From: DAIDKA01 sp963726995
GTDB lineage: Bacteria; Pseudomonadota; Gammaproteobacteria; Steroidobacterales; Steroidobacteraceae
Reading direction: 5' to 3'
Assembly (NCBI GenBank): GCA_963726995.1
Contig: CAVSEP010000006.1
Coordinates: 744,001 to 808,000, forward strand
DNA: 64,000 bases
Shown here: one piece after another, positions 26,645 to 35,524 of the stretch
Layout: each line of letters starts with the position of its first letter
Position numbering within the stretch: the stretch's first letter is position 1
Notes under the pieces: generated by a model
Database searches by the model: none
What the model saw: only the letters and a program-made list of their open reading frames with translations
What the model was told of the DNA's origin: nothing
Made by a program: the position numbers and the translations under genes

Positions 26645-27586
26645 ATGACCCCCAGCCCGCTGCGCGTGGCCTTCGCCGGCACGCCGCCGTTTGCCGTCCC
26701 TGCGCTGCAGGCGCTGCTGCACTCCCGTCATCAGGTGGTCGGGGTGCTGACCCAGCCCGACCGCCCCCGGGGCCGCGGCCGGACCCTCACTCCGGGTCCC
26801 GTCAAACAGGTCGCGATGGCCGCCGGTCTGCCGCTGGCGCAGCCGCCCTCGCTGCGTGACGCGGCGGGGCAGGCGGTCGTGGCGGCGCTGGCGGCGGATG
26901 TCCTGGTGGTCGTGGCCTATGGCCAGATCCTGCCCCGTGAGGTGTTGTGCCTGCCGCGGCTGGGCTGCATCAATATCCACGCCTCGCTGCTGCCGCGCTG
27001 GCGCGGCGCCGCGCCGATCCAGCGGGCGCTGCTGGCCGGTGATACAAGCACCGGCGTCACAATCATGCAGATGGACGAGGGCCTGGACACCGGCCCCATG
27101 CTGGCGGTGCGCCGCGTGCCCATCGGCGAGCGCGACACCAGCGCCTCGCTCCACGACACCCTCGCCGTGCTGGGCGCGCAGGCGCTGCTCGATGTCCTGG
27201 AGGGCCTGGCGGCCGGTAGTCTCGAGCCGGTGCCGCAGCCGCAGTTCGGCGTGAGCCATGCGGCGAAGATCTCCAAGGCCGAAGCCCTCATCAACTGGAG
27301 CGATCCGGCCGCCGCCATCTCGCGCCAGGTGCGCGCCTTCAATCCCTGGCCCGTGGCCGAGACGGTGTTTGCGGGTGAACCGCTGCGCATCCATGACGCC
27401 TACGCGGCGCCGGCCGCCACCGCGGGCACGCCGGGTGCGTGGCTGGGCCTGGAGGCAGAGGCGCTGCGCGTCGCCTGCGGTACCGGTGAACTGCGGATCA
27501 CGCAGCTGCAGCGCGCCGGTCGCAAAGTGGTCGCGGCGCGCGAGTTCCTCAACGCCGTGGGCGCGGCCGAGGGGCGCTTCGGATGA
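26645..27586 (+). CDS. fmt: Methionyl-tRNA formyltransferase
   Basis: Formylates initiator Met-tRNA using 10-formyl-THF. The product is 313 residues, the family norm. Key sites: RVAFAGTPPFAVPALQAL at the start, the folate site INIHASLLPRWRGAAPIQRA with catalytic Asn and His, and DEGLDTGPML with the catalytic Asp. The C-terminal OB-like domain starts near residue 205 (SKAEALINWSDPAAA). It lies 20 bases after def, and its stop overlaps the rsmB start. Confidence 0.97.
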   Translation: MTPSPLRVAFAGTPPFAVPALQALLHSRHQVVGVLTQPDRPRGRGRTLTPGPVKQVAMAAGLPLAQPPSLRDAAGQAVVAALAADVLVVVAYGQILPREVLCLPRLGCINIHASLLPRWRGAAPIQRALLAGDTSTGVTIMQMDEGLDTGPMLAVRRVPIGERDTSASLHDTLAVLGAQALLDVLEGLAAGSLEPVPQPQFGVSHAAKISKAEALINWSDPAAAISRQVRAFNPWPVAETVFAGEPLRIHDAYAAPAATAGTPGAWLGLEAEALRVACGTGELRITQLQRAGRKVVAAREFLNAVGAAEGRFG

Positions 27587-28956
27587 TGGAAGGCGGCGCC
27601 CGCACCGCGGTGCTCGCGGGCGCGGCGCGCATCATCGCCGCCGTGCTCGAGGGCACTTCCGCGGATGCCGCGCTCGCCACGGTTGCGGCCAATGCGGAGC
27701 GTGCCGCCGTGCGGGCGGTCGCGCTGGGCAGCGTGCGCTGGTACCTGCGGTTGTGGCCGGCCGTGCAGGGGCTGCTGGAGCGCAAGGCGGGACGGCTGGA
27801 GCCGCTGGTCGGTGCGCTGCTGGTCGCGGCCGCCTACCAGATCGAATACTCGCGCAATCCCGCCCAGTTGACCGTCAATGCCGCCGTGAATGCCGCGCGC
27901 GCACTGGGTCAGACGCGGGCCGCCGGCCTGGTCAATGCGCTGCTGCGACGGTTCGTGCGCGAGCGGCAGGAATTGCTGGCGGCGGTGGACGCGGATCCGG
28001 TGTGCGCCGCGGCGCATCCAGCCTGGCTCGCGGCCGCCCTGCGGCGCGCCTGGCCGCAGCAGGCCGATGCCGTGATGGCCGCCAACAACGCACACCCGCC
28101 GATGACCCTGCGCGTGGACCTGACCCGCACCGACCGTGACCACTATCTGGCGCTGCTCGCTCAGGCGGGCATCGACGCGCACGCCAACGCCTGGATCCCC
28201 ACGGCGGTGGAACTGGCCGCGCCGGTGCCGGTCGCGGCGCTGCCCAACTTCACCGCCGGGTGGGTGTCGGTGCAGGACGGCGGCGCGCAGTTGGCAGCGA
28301 TGCTGCTGGATGCGAAACCGGGCATGCGGGTTCTGGATGCCTGTGCGGCCCCGGGCGGCAAGACGCTGCACATCCTGGAGCGCGTCGACGGCAACTGCGA
28401 GCTCATCGCCGCGGACCTCGACGGGGCGCGGCTGGCGCGGGTGCGGGAGAATCTCGAACGCTGCGCACGCCGCGCGCAGCTGGTGGTTGCGGACCTGGCG
28501 ACGGGCCGCGACGCGGCCGGTGTCACGGCTGAGGCCCTGGGCGCGGGTGGATTCGATCGCATCCTGCTGGATGCCCCCTGCTCCGCCACGGGCGTCATCC
28601 GCCGCCATCCGGACATTCGCCTGCTGCGGCGCGAATCGGATATCGACGCATTCGCCGCCTCGCAGCTGGCACTGCTGCATTATGCGGCGACGCGACTGGC
28701 CCCTGGCGGGCGCCTGCTGTACTGCACCTGCTCGGTACTGCCGCAGGAAAACGACGCCGTCATCGGCCGCTTCCTCGCCAATCCCGAGGCGCAGCTGCGG
28801 GTCGTGGAGCCAAAAGGATTGCTGCCCGCGGCGGGTCTGCAGGTCCCCGGGTCCGTCGTCTGCACCTACGGCGTGCAGCTGTTGCCCGGATGCGAGGCGG
28901 GCACCGATGGCTTCTATTATGCTTGTCTCGAGAAAGACACATCCGGACCGCACTGA
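27583..28956 (+). CDS. rsmB: 16S rRNA m5C967 methyltransferase RsmB
   Basis: Methylates C967 of 16S rRNA. The product is 457 residues. The N-terminal NusB-like domain (about 1-140) includes AAYQIEYSRNPAQLTVNAAVNAAR. The SAM-binding domain has DACAAPGGKTLHILE, and the two catalytic cysteine motifs are DAPCSATGVIRRHPDIR and YCTCSVLPQEN. ATGA overlap with fmt. One base separates its stop from the following ATG. Confidence 0.95.
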   Translation: MMEGGARTAVLAGAARIIAAVLEGTSADAALATVAANAERAAVRAVALGSVRWYLRLWPAVQGLLERKAGRLEPLVGALLVAAAYQIEYSRNPAQLTVNAAVNAARALGQTRAAGLVNALLRRFVRERQELLAAVDADPVCAAAHPAWLAAALRRAWPQQADAVMAANNAHPPMTLRVDLTRTDRDHYLALLAQAGIDAHANAWIPTAVELAAPVPVAALPNFTAGWVSVQDGGAQLAAMLLDAKPGMRVLDACAAPGGKTLHILERVDGNCELIAADLDGARLARVRENLERCARRAQLVVADLATGRDAAGVTAEALGAGGFDRILLDAPCSATGVIRRHPDIRLLRRESDIDAFAASQLALLHYAATRLAPGGRLLYCTCSVLPQENDAVIGRFLANPEAQLRVVEPKGLLPAAGLQVPGSVVCTYGVQLLPGCEAGTDGFYYACLEKDTSGPH

Positions 28957-28957
28957 C

Positions 28958-29536
28958 ATGTATCGAGGACGCAGATCCCCTTGGGTGATGCTGGCGGCGG
29001 CCTGGATGGCGCTGTGCAGCGTCCTCGTCCTGGCCGATGCGCTGGACGGCGTGCTGCAGGTGCGCTCCGCGTTCGTGGACCTGGACCATGCCGTCTTCCA
29101 GCTGCACGCGCGCATCGACTATCCCCAGACTCCGGCCATCAGCGATGCGTTGCGGGACGGGGTGGATCTGATCTTCGACGTCGACGCGCGGGTCGAACGG
29201 GCCCGGCGCTTCTGGCTCAACAGCACCGTGGTCGACCTCACGATGCGGCGCGAGCTGGCCTACCACACGGTGGCCGACCGGTACGTGGTCAAGGATCCGG
29301 CGAGCGGGGATCAGCAGACCTTCGCCACCCTCGAGGCCGCGCTGCAGTTTCTGGGCACCGTGGACGCCTGGCCGATCCTGGTGGAGCCGCAGCTCGAGAC
29401 CGGTGCGCAGTACATCATCAGCGTGCGTGCCGGCATCCATCGGGGGCACCTGTCCTCCTCGCTGCGCGCGCTGCTGTTCTGGACCGATGACTGGAGCCGG
29501 GTCAGCGACTGGTACACATGGTCACTGACAACCTGA
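28958..29536 (+). CDS. DUF4390 protein
   Basis: A 192-residue protein with an N-terminal signal or anchor helix (about 10-27, WVMLAAAWMALCSVLVLADA) and a DUF4390 domain, found between rsmB and ntrY in many beta- and gammaproteobacteria. Recognisable segments are FVDLDHAVFQLHARIDY and the closing FWTDDWSRVSDWYTWSL. The constant placement before a membrane kinase suggests a periplasmic partner of NtrY, but no function is established. It overlaps ntrY by 19 bases. Confidence 0.85.
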   Translation: MYRGRRSPWVMLAAAWMALCSVLVLADALDGVLQVRSAFVDLDHAVFQLHARIDYPQTPAISDALRDGVDLIFDVDARVERARRFWLNSTVVDLTMRRELAYHTVADRYVVKDPASGDQQTFATLEAALQFLGTVDAWPILVEPQLETGAQYIISVRAGIHRGHLSSSLRALLFWTDDWSRVSDWYTWSLTT

Positions 29537-31797
29537 CGCCCCCGCGTCGTCCGTGGGGCACCTATGCCTTGGGTGTCCTGTGGGCGGTCATTGGCACCAG
29601 CGCGCTGCTGCTGCTGGCAAAGAGCGTGCAGCACTCCTCCGACTTCGGTCGGCTGCAGCCCTGGATCCTGCTGCTGAACCTGATCGGCGTGATCGGACTG
29701 ACGGTGCTGATCGCGCGCAAGATCTGGCAGCTGGTCAGCGAGTATCGGGCGAACGTCCCGGGCTCGCGCCTCACGGCCCGGACGGTGAGCACCTTCGGTG
29801 CCCTGGTGATCGCACCGCTGCTCATCGTCTACCTGTTCTCGCTGGACTTCCTGAATCGCGGCATCGACAGCTGGTTCCGCATCGAGGTCAAGCAGGGCCT
29901 GAACGACGCACTGCTGCTGTCGCGCGCGGCGATCGACGTGCGCATGCGCGAATATGGCCGGCGCACCGAGGGCTTCGCCGCCTCCTTGGTGTTCGCGCCG
30001 CGCGAGCAGCTGGTGCCGCGGCTCAACGAGGAGCTGCGCGCCACCGAGGCCAGCGAGATCGTGCTCATCGATTCGAACCAGCACGTGATCGCCTTCAGCT
30101 CCGACAACGCCAATGAAATGGCGCCGTCCCCGCCGCCGAGCGACGTGCTGCGACAGATCAGCCAGCACCGCCCCTACGTCGGCATCGATCCGCAGGTCGG
30201 AGGCCGGTACCTGATCCGGGTGGCCGCACCCCTGTCCGAAACCCGCGACTCCAGCGACCGGCGCTACGTCTATGCCGTATACGAGGTGCCGCAGCAGCTG
30301 GCCAAGCTCTCCGAGGCGGTGCAGCTGACGTATTCGCAGTACGGGGACCTCGCGGCGCTGCGCGAACCGCTGAAGAACAGTTTCCGCCTGACCCTCACCC
30401 TGGTGCTGCTGCTGGCGATGCTGGCCGCCATCTATGGCGCGATCTATTCGGCGCAGCGCCTGATCCGGCCCGTGCAGGACCTGATCGCGGGAACCCGGGC
30501 CGTCGGCAAGGGCGACTTCGCCACGCGCCTGCCGCTGCCTTCACGCGATGAGCTGGGCTACCTGGTGCATTCCTTCAATGACATGACCAAGCGGCTGCGT
30601 CGGGCCCGCGAGGAGACCTGGCGCAGCCAGGAGGCCGTGGAGCGCGAGCGCGGCCGGTTGGCCGTCATCCTGGCGCGACTGTCCACCGGCGTGCTGGCGA
30701 TCGACAGCGAACTGATGGTCCGCATCGCCAACGAGGCCGCCGGACAGATCATGGGTGTCGACCTGACGCAGGCCACCGGTTCCTCGCTCACGCAGCTGGC
30801 CGCCGGCAAGGAGCGCTTCAGCCAGTTCGTGGCGGCCCTGGTGGTACGGTTTGCGGCGGGGCGCGAGGAGTGGCGCGAGCAGATCGATCTGGACGGCGGT
30901 GCCGATCGGCGGGTGCTGATGTGCGCCTGCACTCCCCTGGGGGTCGACGGCGGGGAGCGCGGCTACGTCATTGTGTTTGATGACATAACGGCTCTGCTGC
31001 AGGCCCAGCGCGATGCCGCCTGGGGTGAGGTCGCCCGCCGCCTGGCGCATGAAATCAAGAACCCGCTCACCCCCATCCAGCTGTCCGCGGAGCGCATGCG
31101 GCGCAAGCTGATCGCCAACATGGGCCACGAGGATGCCGAACTGCTGGCGCGTTCCACGGACACCATCGTGCAGCAGGTGGAGACCATGAAGCAGATGGTC
31201 AACGCCTTCAGCGAATATGCGCGCGCGCCGGACATGAAGGTCACCGGCTTCAGTCTCAATGAGCTGGTCGCGGAAGTGGCCGAGTTGTACCGCTCGCCGG
31301 ACAGCCGGGTGCAGATCCGTCTGGATCTGGATCCGCAGCTGGGCATCATCGAAGCGGACCGCGGCCGCGTAAGACAGATTCTAAATAACCTGCTCGTCAA
31401 TGCGCTGGAGGCCCTGGAGGGCTATGATTCCAAGGAAAAGATCGACGCCAGGCCCGGTGAGCGTGGCATTGTAGATATCTCAACTCGGTTGGCTTCCGGC
31501 CAAAGCGCCGAATGGGCCCACGGGGTCGTTACAGTTTGTGATAATGGACCAGGTTTTCCGCGCGAGCTGATCGGGCGGGTCTTCGATCCCTATGTAACCA
31601 GTAAGCCACGGGGGACTGGTCTGGGGCTTGCGATCGTCAAGAAGATCGTCGAAGAGCATGGGGGTCGCATCGATGCGGAGAACCGGCCCGAAGGCGGCGC
31701 CAGTGTGCGCGTGACTCTGCCCCTGCGTGACAGCACGCGGGCAGCGAACTCGTACCGTGAGCGTCGCCCGGCAATAAGGAAGGAGAGCGCGGGATGA
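29518..31797 (+). CDS. ntrY: NtrY-family membrane sensor histidine kinase
   Basis: Nitrogen- or redox-linked sensor kinase, 759 residues. There are about four membrane helices: near residues 15-35, 46-66, 85-108 and 292-312. HAMP (about 315-365), a PAS-like region (about 375-490) and HisKA with RRLAHEIKNPLTPIQLSAER (about 508-527, phospho-acceptor His) come next. The ATPase domain has N box RQILNNLLVNALEAL, G boxes DNGPGFP and GTGLGLAIVKKIVEEHGG. It overlaps ntrX by four bases. The signal is unknown. Confidence 0.93.
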   Translation: MVTDNLTPPRRPWGTYALGVLWAVIGTSALLLLAKSVQHSSDFGRLQPWILLLNLIGVIGLTVLIARKIWQLVSEYRANVPGSRLTARTVSTFGALVIAPLLIVYLFSLDFLNRGIDSWFRIEVKQGLNDALLLSRAAIDVRMREYGRRTEGFAASLVFAPREQLVPRLNEELRATEASEIVLIDSNQHVIAFSSDNANEMAPSPPPSDVLRQISQHRPYVGIDPQVGGRYLIRVAAPLSETRDSSDRRYVYAVYEVPQQLAKLSEAVQLTYSQYGDLAALREPLKNSFRLTLTLVLLLAMLAAIYGAIYSAQRLIRPVQDLIAGTRAVGKGDFATRLPLPSRDELGYLVHSFNDMTKRLRRAREETWRSQEAVERERGRLAVILARLSTGVLAIDSELMVRIANEAAGQIMGVDLTQATGSSLTQLAAGKERFSQFVAALVVRFAAGREEWREQIDLDGGADRRVLMCACTPLGVDGGERGYVIVFDDITALLQAQRDAAWGEVARRLAHEIKNPLTPIQLSAERMRRKLIANMGHEDAELLARSTDTIVQQVETMKQMVNAFSEYARAPDMKVTGFSLNELVAEVAELYRSPDSRVQIRLDLDPQLGIIEADRGRVRQILNNLLVNALEALEGYDSKEKIDARPGERGIVDISTRLASGQSAEWAHGVVTVCDNGPGFPRELIGRVFDPYVTSKPRGTGLGLAIVKKIVEEHGGRIDAENRPEGGASVRVTLPLRDSTRAANSYRERRPAIRKESAG

Positions 31798-33152
31798 GTG
31801 CGATGCGGATCCTGGTGGTCGATGACGAGGCCGATATTCGCGGCCTGCTCAAGGAGATTCTCTCGGAAGAAGGCTATTCGGTCGAAGTGGCGGCCGATGC
31901 CGAGCAGGCGCGGGCCGCGCGCGCGCGGCAGACTCCGGACCTGGTATTGCTGGATATCTGGATGCCCGGCGTGGACGGCGTCACGCTGCTGCGGGAATGG
32001 TCGCAGACCGCCGCCGATGGCGTTCAGGTCGTCATGATGTCCGGCCACGGCACCATCGAGACCGCCGTTGAAGCCACGCGCCTGGGCGCTTTCGATTTCG
32101 TCGAGAAGCCGCTGTCGATCGCCAAGCTGCTGCGGACCGTGGAGCGGGCGCTGGAAGCCGGCAAGCGCAAGCGCCAGCCGGCGCGCAGCGCGCCCAGCCA
32201 GATCCAGATCCCGGCCGGCAAGAGCCGCATCATCCAGCAGCTGCGTACCGACCTGCAGCAGCTGGCGACCAACCGCTCCGCGGTGCTGCTGATCGGCGAG
32301 TCCGGTTCGGGCCGCGAGGCCTTCGCGCGCTACCTGCACGCCGAGAGCCCCCGGGCGAGCGCCCCGTTCGTCACCCTGATCGCCAGCACCCTGCGCGAGA
32401 CCGATGCCGAAGCGCTGCTGCTGGGCAGCGGAGAAACCAAGGGCCTGCTGGAGCAGGCAGGCGACGGCACGCTGTTCATCAATGAGATCGAGGACCTGCC
32501 GCAGATCGCCCAGCGGGTGCTCATGGGAGTGCTCGAATCGGGAACCTTCTCGCGCCTGAAATCGGCGGCCGTGCAGCACTTCGAGGCGCGGGTGCTGTCC
32601 TCGGCCCAGCCGGGCATCGAGAGCCGCGCCGGCACGCTGGGCTCGGATTTCCGTCGCGATCTGCTGGGGCACCTCAATACCCTCATCGTGCGCATCCCGC
32701 CGCTGCGCGACTACGCCGAGGACGTGCCGGAGCTGCTGCGGCACTACGTCGACCGCGCGGTCGATGCGGAAGGGCTGCCCTTCCGGCGCTTCAGCGTCGC
32801 GGCGCAGAACCGCATGCGCAACTATCCCTGGCCGGACAACCTGCGCGAGCTGAAGAATCTGGTGCAGCGGCTGCTGATCCAGGGAGGACCCGAGGAGATC
32901 AGGCTGGAGGAGATCGAGCACGAACTGTCCATGCAGACCGTGCCCGGCGAACCGCTGGTGAAGCAGGACCTGCTGGCGCTGCCGTTGCGCGAAGCGCGGG
33001 AGCAGTTCGAGCGCGCCTACCTGCAGCAGCAGCTGCTGCTGTGCAACGGCAAGGTCGGGCGCCTGGCCAAGCGGGTGGGGATGGAACGCACGCACCTGTA
33101 TCGGAAGCTGCGCTCACTGGGCGTGGACTTTCGCGCCACCGCCGACGACTGA
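31794..33152 (+). CDS. ntrX: NtrX-family response regulator with degenerate AAA+ domain
   Basis: Partner of NtrY, 452 residues. The receiver (about 1-120) is intact with phospho-acceptor Asp in LVLLDIWMPG and Lys in FDFVEKPLS. The central AAA+ domain has lost its engine: Walker A reads GESGSGRE (Lys to Arg), Walker B reads TLFINEIEDL (Asp to Asn), and the GAFTGA loop that contacts sigma-54 is absent, replaced by EALLLGSGETKGLLEQ. The Fis-type DNA-binding helix is retained (GRLAKRVGMERTHLYRKLRSLG). It probably regulates as a conventional DNA-binding protein rather than by remodelling sigma-54 polymerase. Confidence 0.9.
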   Translation: MSAMRILVVDDEADIRGLLKEILSEEGYSVEVAADAEQARAARARQTPDLVLLDIWMPGVDGVTLLREWSQTAADGVQVVMMSGHGTIETAVEATRLGAFDFVEKPLSIAKLLRTVERALEAGKRKRQPARSAPSQIQIPAGKSRIIQQLRTDLQQLATNRSAVLLIGESGSGREAFARYLHAESPRASAPFVTLIASTLRETDAEALLLGSGETKGLLEQAGDGTLFINEIEDLPQIAQRVLMGVLESGTFSRLKSAAVQHFEARVLSSAQPGIESRAGTLGSDFRRDLLGHLNTLIVRIPPLRDYAEDVPELLRHYVDRAVDAEGLPFRRFSVAAQNRMRNYPWPDNLRELKNLVQRLLIQGGPEEIRLEEIEHELSMQTVPGEPLVKQDLLALPLREAREQFERAYLQQQLLLCNGKVGRLAKRVGMERTHLYRKLRSLGVDFRATADD

Positions 33153-33164
33153 GACGCCGGCGGT

Positions 33165-33731
33165 TCAGTCGCCGACGCGGATCACCAGCGCGTCGACATC
33201 CGCGGACTGCAGCTGGTGGCGCACTTTGTTGAGCTCGGCCAGATCGCTGATCGGTCCGACGCGCACCCGAAACCAGACCTCGGTATCCAGCGCCACGCGC
33301 TGCACCTTGGCGTCTATGCCCTGCAGGGTCAGCTGCCGGGCCACCCGATCCGCGTCGCCCTCGCCATGGTATGACCCGGCCTGCAGCACGTAGGCGCCGG
33401 GCTTCTCGATCTTCGCGGCCGGCAGGTCGCGCTTCACGTCGCGTTCCTTCTCCGGCACCACCACTTCGAAGTTAGGCAGCATCGAATAGAAGTCGTAGTG
33501 CTGCGGTCCGGAGCCTGCACCTTCAGCCTGCGGCTCGGGCGGCGGCTTGCGGCTTTCGGGCTTCGGCGCATCCAGCGCCACCGGCGGATGCTGGCCCTGG
33601 TGCAGGAATGCCCAGGCCAGCGCCCCGAACACCAGGCCTGCGACCAGCCCGGCGCCGAAATCCTGCCAGCGCGCCGCGCCGCTGCCGCGACGGCGTGCCG
33701 ACTTGTAGTCGCGGGCGCCGTGCCGCGTCAC
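33165..33731 (-). CDS. SPOR-domain membrane protein
   Basis: A 188-residue bitopic protein. A basic cytoplasmic N-terminus is followed by one helix (about 27-45, FGAGLVAGLVFGALAWAFL) and a Pro-rich periplasmic linker. The C-terminal SPOR domain (about 110-185) reads GAYVLQAGSYHGEGDADRV and ends NKVRHQLQSADVDALVIRV. SPOR domains bind denuded septal peptidoglycan, so a division-site role is likely. FtsN-like proteins occur next to argS and priA in many gammaproteobacteria, which fits here. Its start overlaps the argS stop. Confidence 0.88.
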   Translation of the reverse strand: MTRHGARDYKSARRRGSGAARWQDFGAGLVAGLVFGALAWAFLHQGQHPPVALDAPKPESRKPPPEPQAEGAGSGPQHYDFYSMLPNFEVVVPEKERDVKRDLPAAKIEKPGAYVLQAGSYHGEGDADRVARQLTLQGIDAKVQRVALDTEVWFRVRVGPISDLAELNKVRHQLQSADVDALVIRVGD

Positions 33732-35488
33732 ATCGTCTCGGGAGCGCTCACGCCCAGCAGCGTGAGGCCGTTGCGGATGACCTGCGCGGCGGCCCCGACA
33801 AGCGCAATGCGCGCATCGCGCAAGGCGGCCTCCTCGACGATGAAGCGCTCGGCGTTGTAGTAGGTGTGGAACGCATTGGCCAGCTCGCGCAGGTAGTACA
33901 CCAGCGTCTGCGGCGTGCGGTTGTGCGCGGCGGTTTCGAGGACTTCCGCGAATCCGGCGATCAGGCTCAGCAGCGCCTGCTCGCGCTCGCCGGTCAGCAG
34001 CCCGACGTGTGCCAGGCCCTGTGCGCGATCATGCGTCAGGCCGCGGGCCTGCAGCTGCTTCATGACGCTCGCGGCGCGCGCGTGCGCGTACTGGACGTAG
34101 TACACCGGGTTCTCGTTGGTGCGCGCGGTGGCCAGGTCCAGGTCGAAGTCCAGGGGCTGCTCATGGCCGCGCATCAGAAAGAAGAAACGGCAGGCGTCAT
34201 TGCCGACTTCCGCGAGCAGCTCGCGCAGCGTGACGAACTGGCCCGATCGCTTGCTCATCTGCAGCTGTTCACCGCCGCGGAACAGGCTCACGACCTGGAT
34301 CATGGGCACTTCTAGACAGTCGGGCGGCTCGCCCATCGCGGCCAACCCCGCGCGCACCCGGGCGATGTAGCCGTGGTGCCCGGATCCGAGCACGTCGATC
34401 AGGCGGTCGAAGCCGCGTTCGCGCTTGTCCAGGTGGTAGGCGATGTCCGAGGCGAAGTACGTCGTCAGACCGTTCTCGCGGATCACGACGCGGTCCTTTT
34501 CATCCCCGAACTGGCTGGCCCGAAACCAGGTCGCGCCATCCTGGCTGTACAGATGTCCCTGCGCCCGCAGCCGCCCGAGCGCGCGCTCCAACGCGCCGCT
34601 GGTGGCCAGCGAGCGCTCGGAGTACCAGCGATCGTAGACCACGCCGAAGTCCGCCAGATCGGTGCGCATGTTGCCGAGCAGCCGATCGCGCGCGCAATCC
34701 AGCAGCCCGAGGAAGGCCGGCTCCCCGAGCAGCGCGCGGGCGCGCGCAATCACGGCATCGACGTAGCCGTCCTTGTCGCCGCCGGCCGGTTCATCGGGTG
34801 GCAGCTGCGCCGTCACGTCAGCCGCGGGTCGCAGCAGCGCCGTGCCGGAGCTCGCATGCAGCTGCGCGGCGATATCCTTGAGATAGGCGCCCTGATAACC
34901 GCCGGCCGGAAACGGCACTGCCTCCCCGCACAGTTCCAGGTAGCGCAGCCACAGGCTCGCGGCGAGGATGTCCATCTGCCGCCCGGCATCGTTGACGTAG
35001 AACTCGCGATGCACGCGATGGCCGGCGGCGCTCAGCAGGTTCGCCAGCGTGGCCCCATAGGCGGCATGGCGCCCATGCGCCACATGCAGCGGGCCGGTGG
35101 GATTCGCGGAGACGAATTCAATGATGATGCTTTCGGCTCTCGGTTCGGCGCGATAGCCGTAGCGCTCACCCTGCGCGTAGACAGCGGCGAGCTGCGCGGC
35201 GTAGGCGCCGGGCGCCAGATGGAAATTGATGAATCCGGCGCCCGCCACTTCGGTGCGCGCGATGAGTTCGTTGGCCGGCAGGGCCGCGGCAATCGCCTGC
35301 GCCAGCTCGCGCGGATTGCGGCGCGCCGCCTTGGCCAGGCGCAGGGCGACATTGGTCGCGTAATCACCGTGCTGGGCGTCGCGGGTGCGCTCCACGGTGA
35401 TCTGGTCGGGCGCGGGAGCGGTGGCAAGCAGACCGCCGACAAGCCGGTTCACGGCCTGTTGCAGGAGCTGCTCGAGCTGTGGCTTCAA
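33728..35488 (-). CDS. argS: Arginyl-tRNA synthetase
   Basis: Class I aminoacyl-tRNA synthetase charging tRNA-Arg, 586 residues. The N-terminal Add-1 tRNA-binding domain is followed by the ATP site in HIGH form as HVAHGRHAAYG (after ANPTGPL). The KMSK-like loop is QMSKRSGQFVTL, and the anticodon-binding domain includes YVQYAHARAASVM. Full length without disruption. It lies between priA (36-base gap) and the SPOR gene (overlap). Confidence 0.96.
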   Translation of the reverse strand: MKPQLEQLLQQAVNRLVGGLLATAPAPDQITVERTRDAQHGDYATNVALRLAKAARRNPRELAQAIAAALPANELIARTEVAGAGFINFHLAPGAYAAQLAAVYAQGERYGYRAEPRAESIIIEFVSANPTGPLHVAHGRHAAYGATLANLLSAAGHRVHREFYVNDAGRQMDILAASLWLRYLELCGEAVPFPAGGYQGAYLKDIAAQLHASSGTALLRPAADVTAQLPPDEPAGGDKDGYVDAVIARARALLGEPAFLGLLDCARDRLLGNMRTDLADFGVVYDRWYSERSLATSGALERALGRLRAQGHLYSQDGATWFRASQFGDEKDRVVIRENGLTTYFASDIAYHLDKRERGFDRLIDVLGSGHHGYIARVRAGLAAMGEPPDCLEVPMIQVVSLFRGGEQLQMSKRSGQFVTLRELLAEVGNDACRFFFLMRGHEQPLDFDLDLATARTNENPVYYVQYAHARAASVMKQLQARGLTHDRAQGLAHVGLLTGEREQALLSLIAGFAEVLETAAHNRTPQTLVYYLRELANAFHTYYNAERFIVEEAALRDARIALVGAAAQVIRNGLTLLGVSAPETM

Positions 35489-35524
35489 GGGGAAAAGTTC
35501 CGCTGCTGGAAACCACTCAGTTTC

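Noticed and set aside
33147..33170. GACTGA / TCAGTC inverted repeat containing the stops of ntrX and the SPOR gene
   Set aside because: Only 6-bp arms with a poorly paired interior and no U-tract; could be chance from facing TGA codons.
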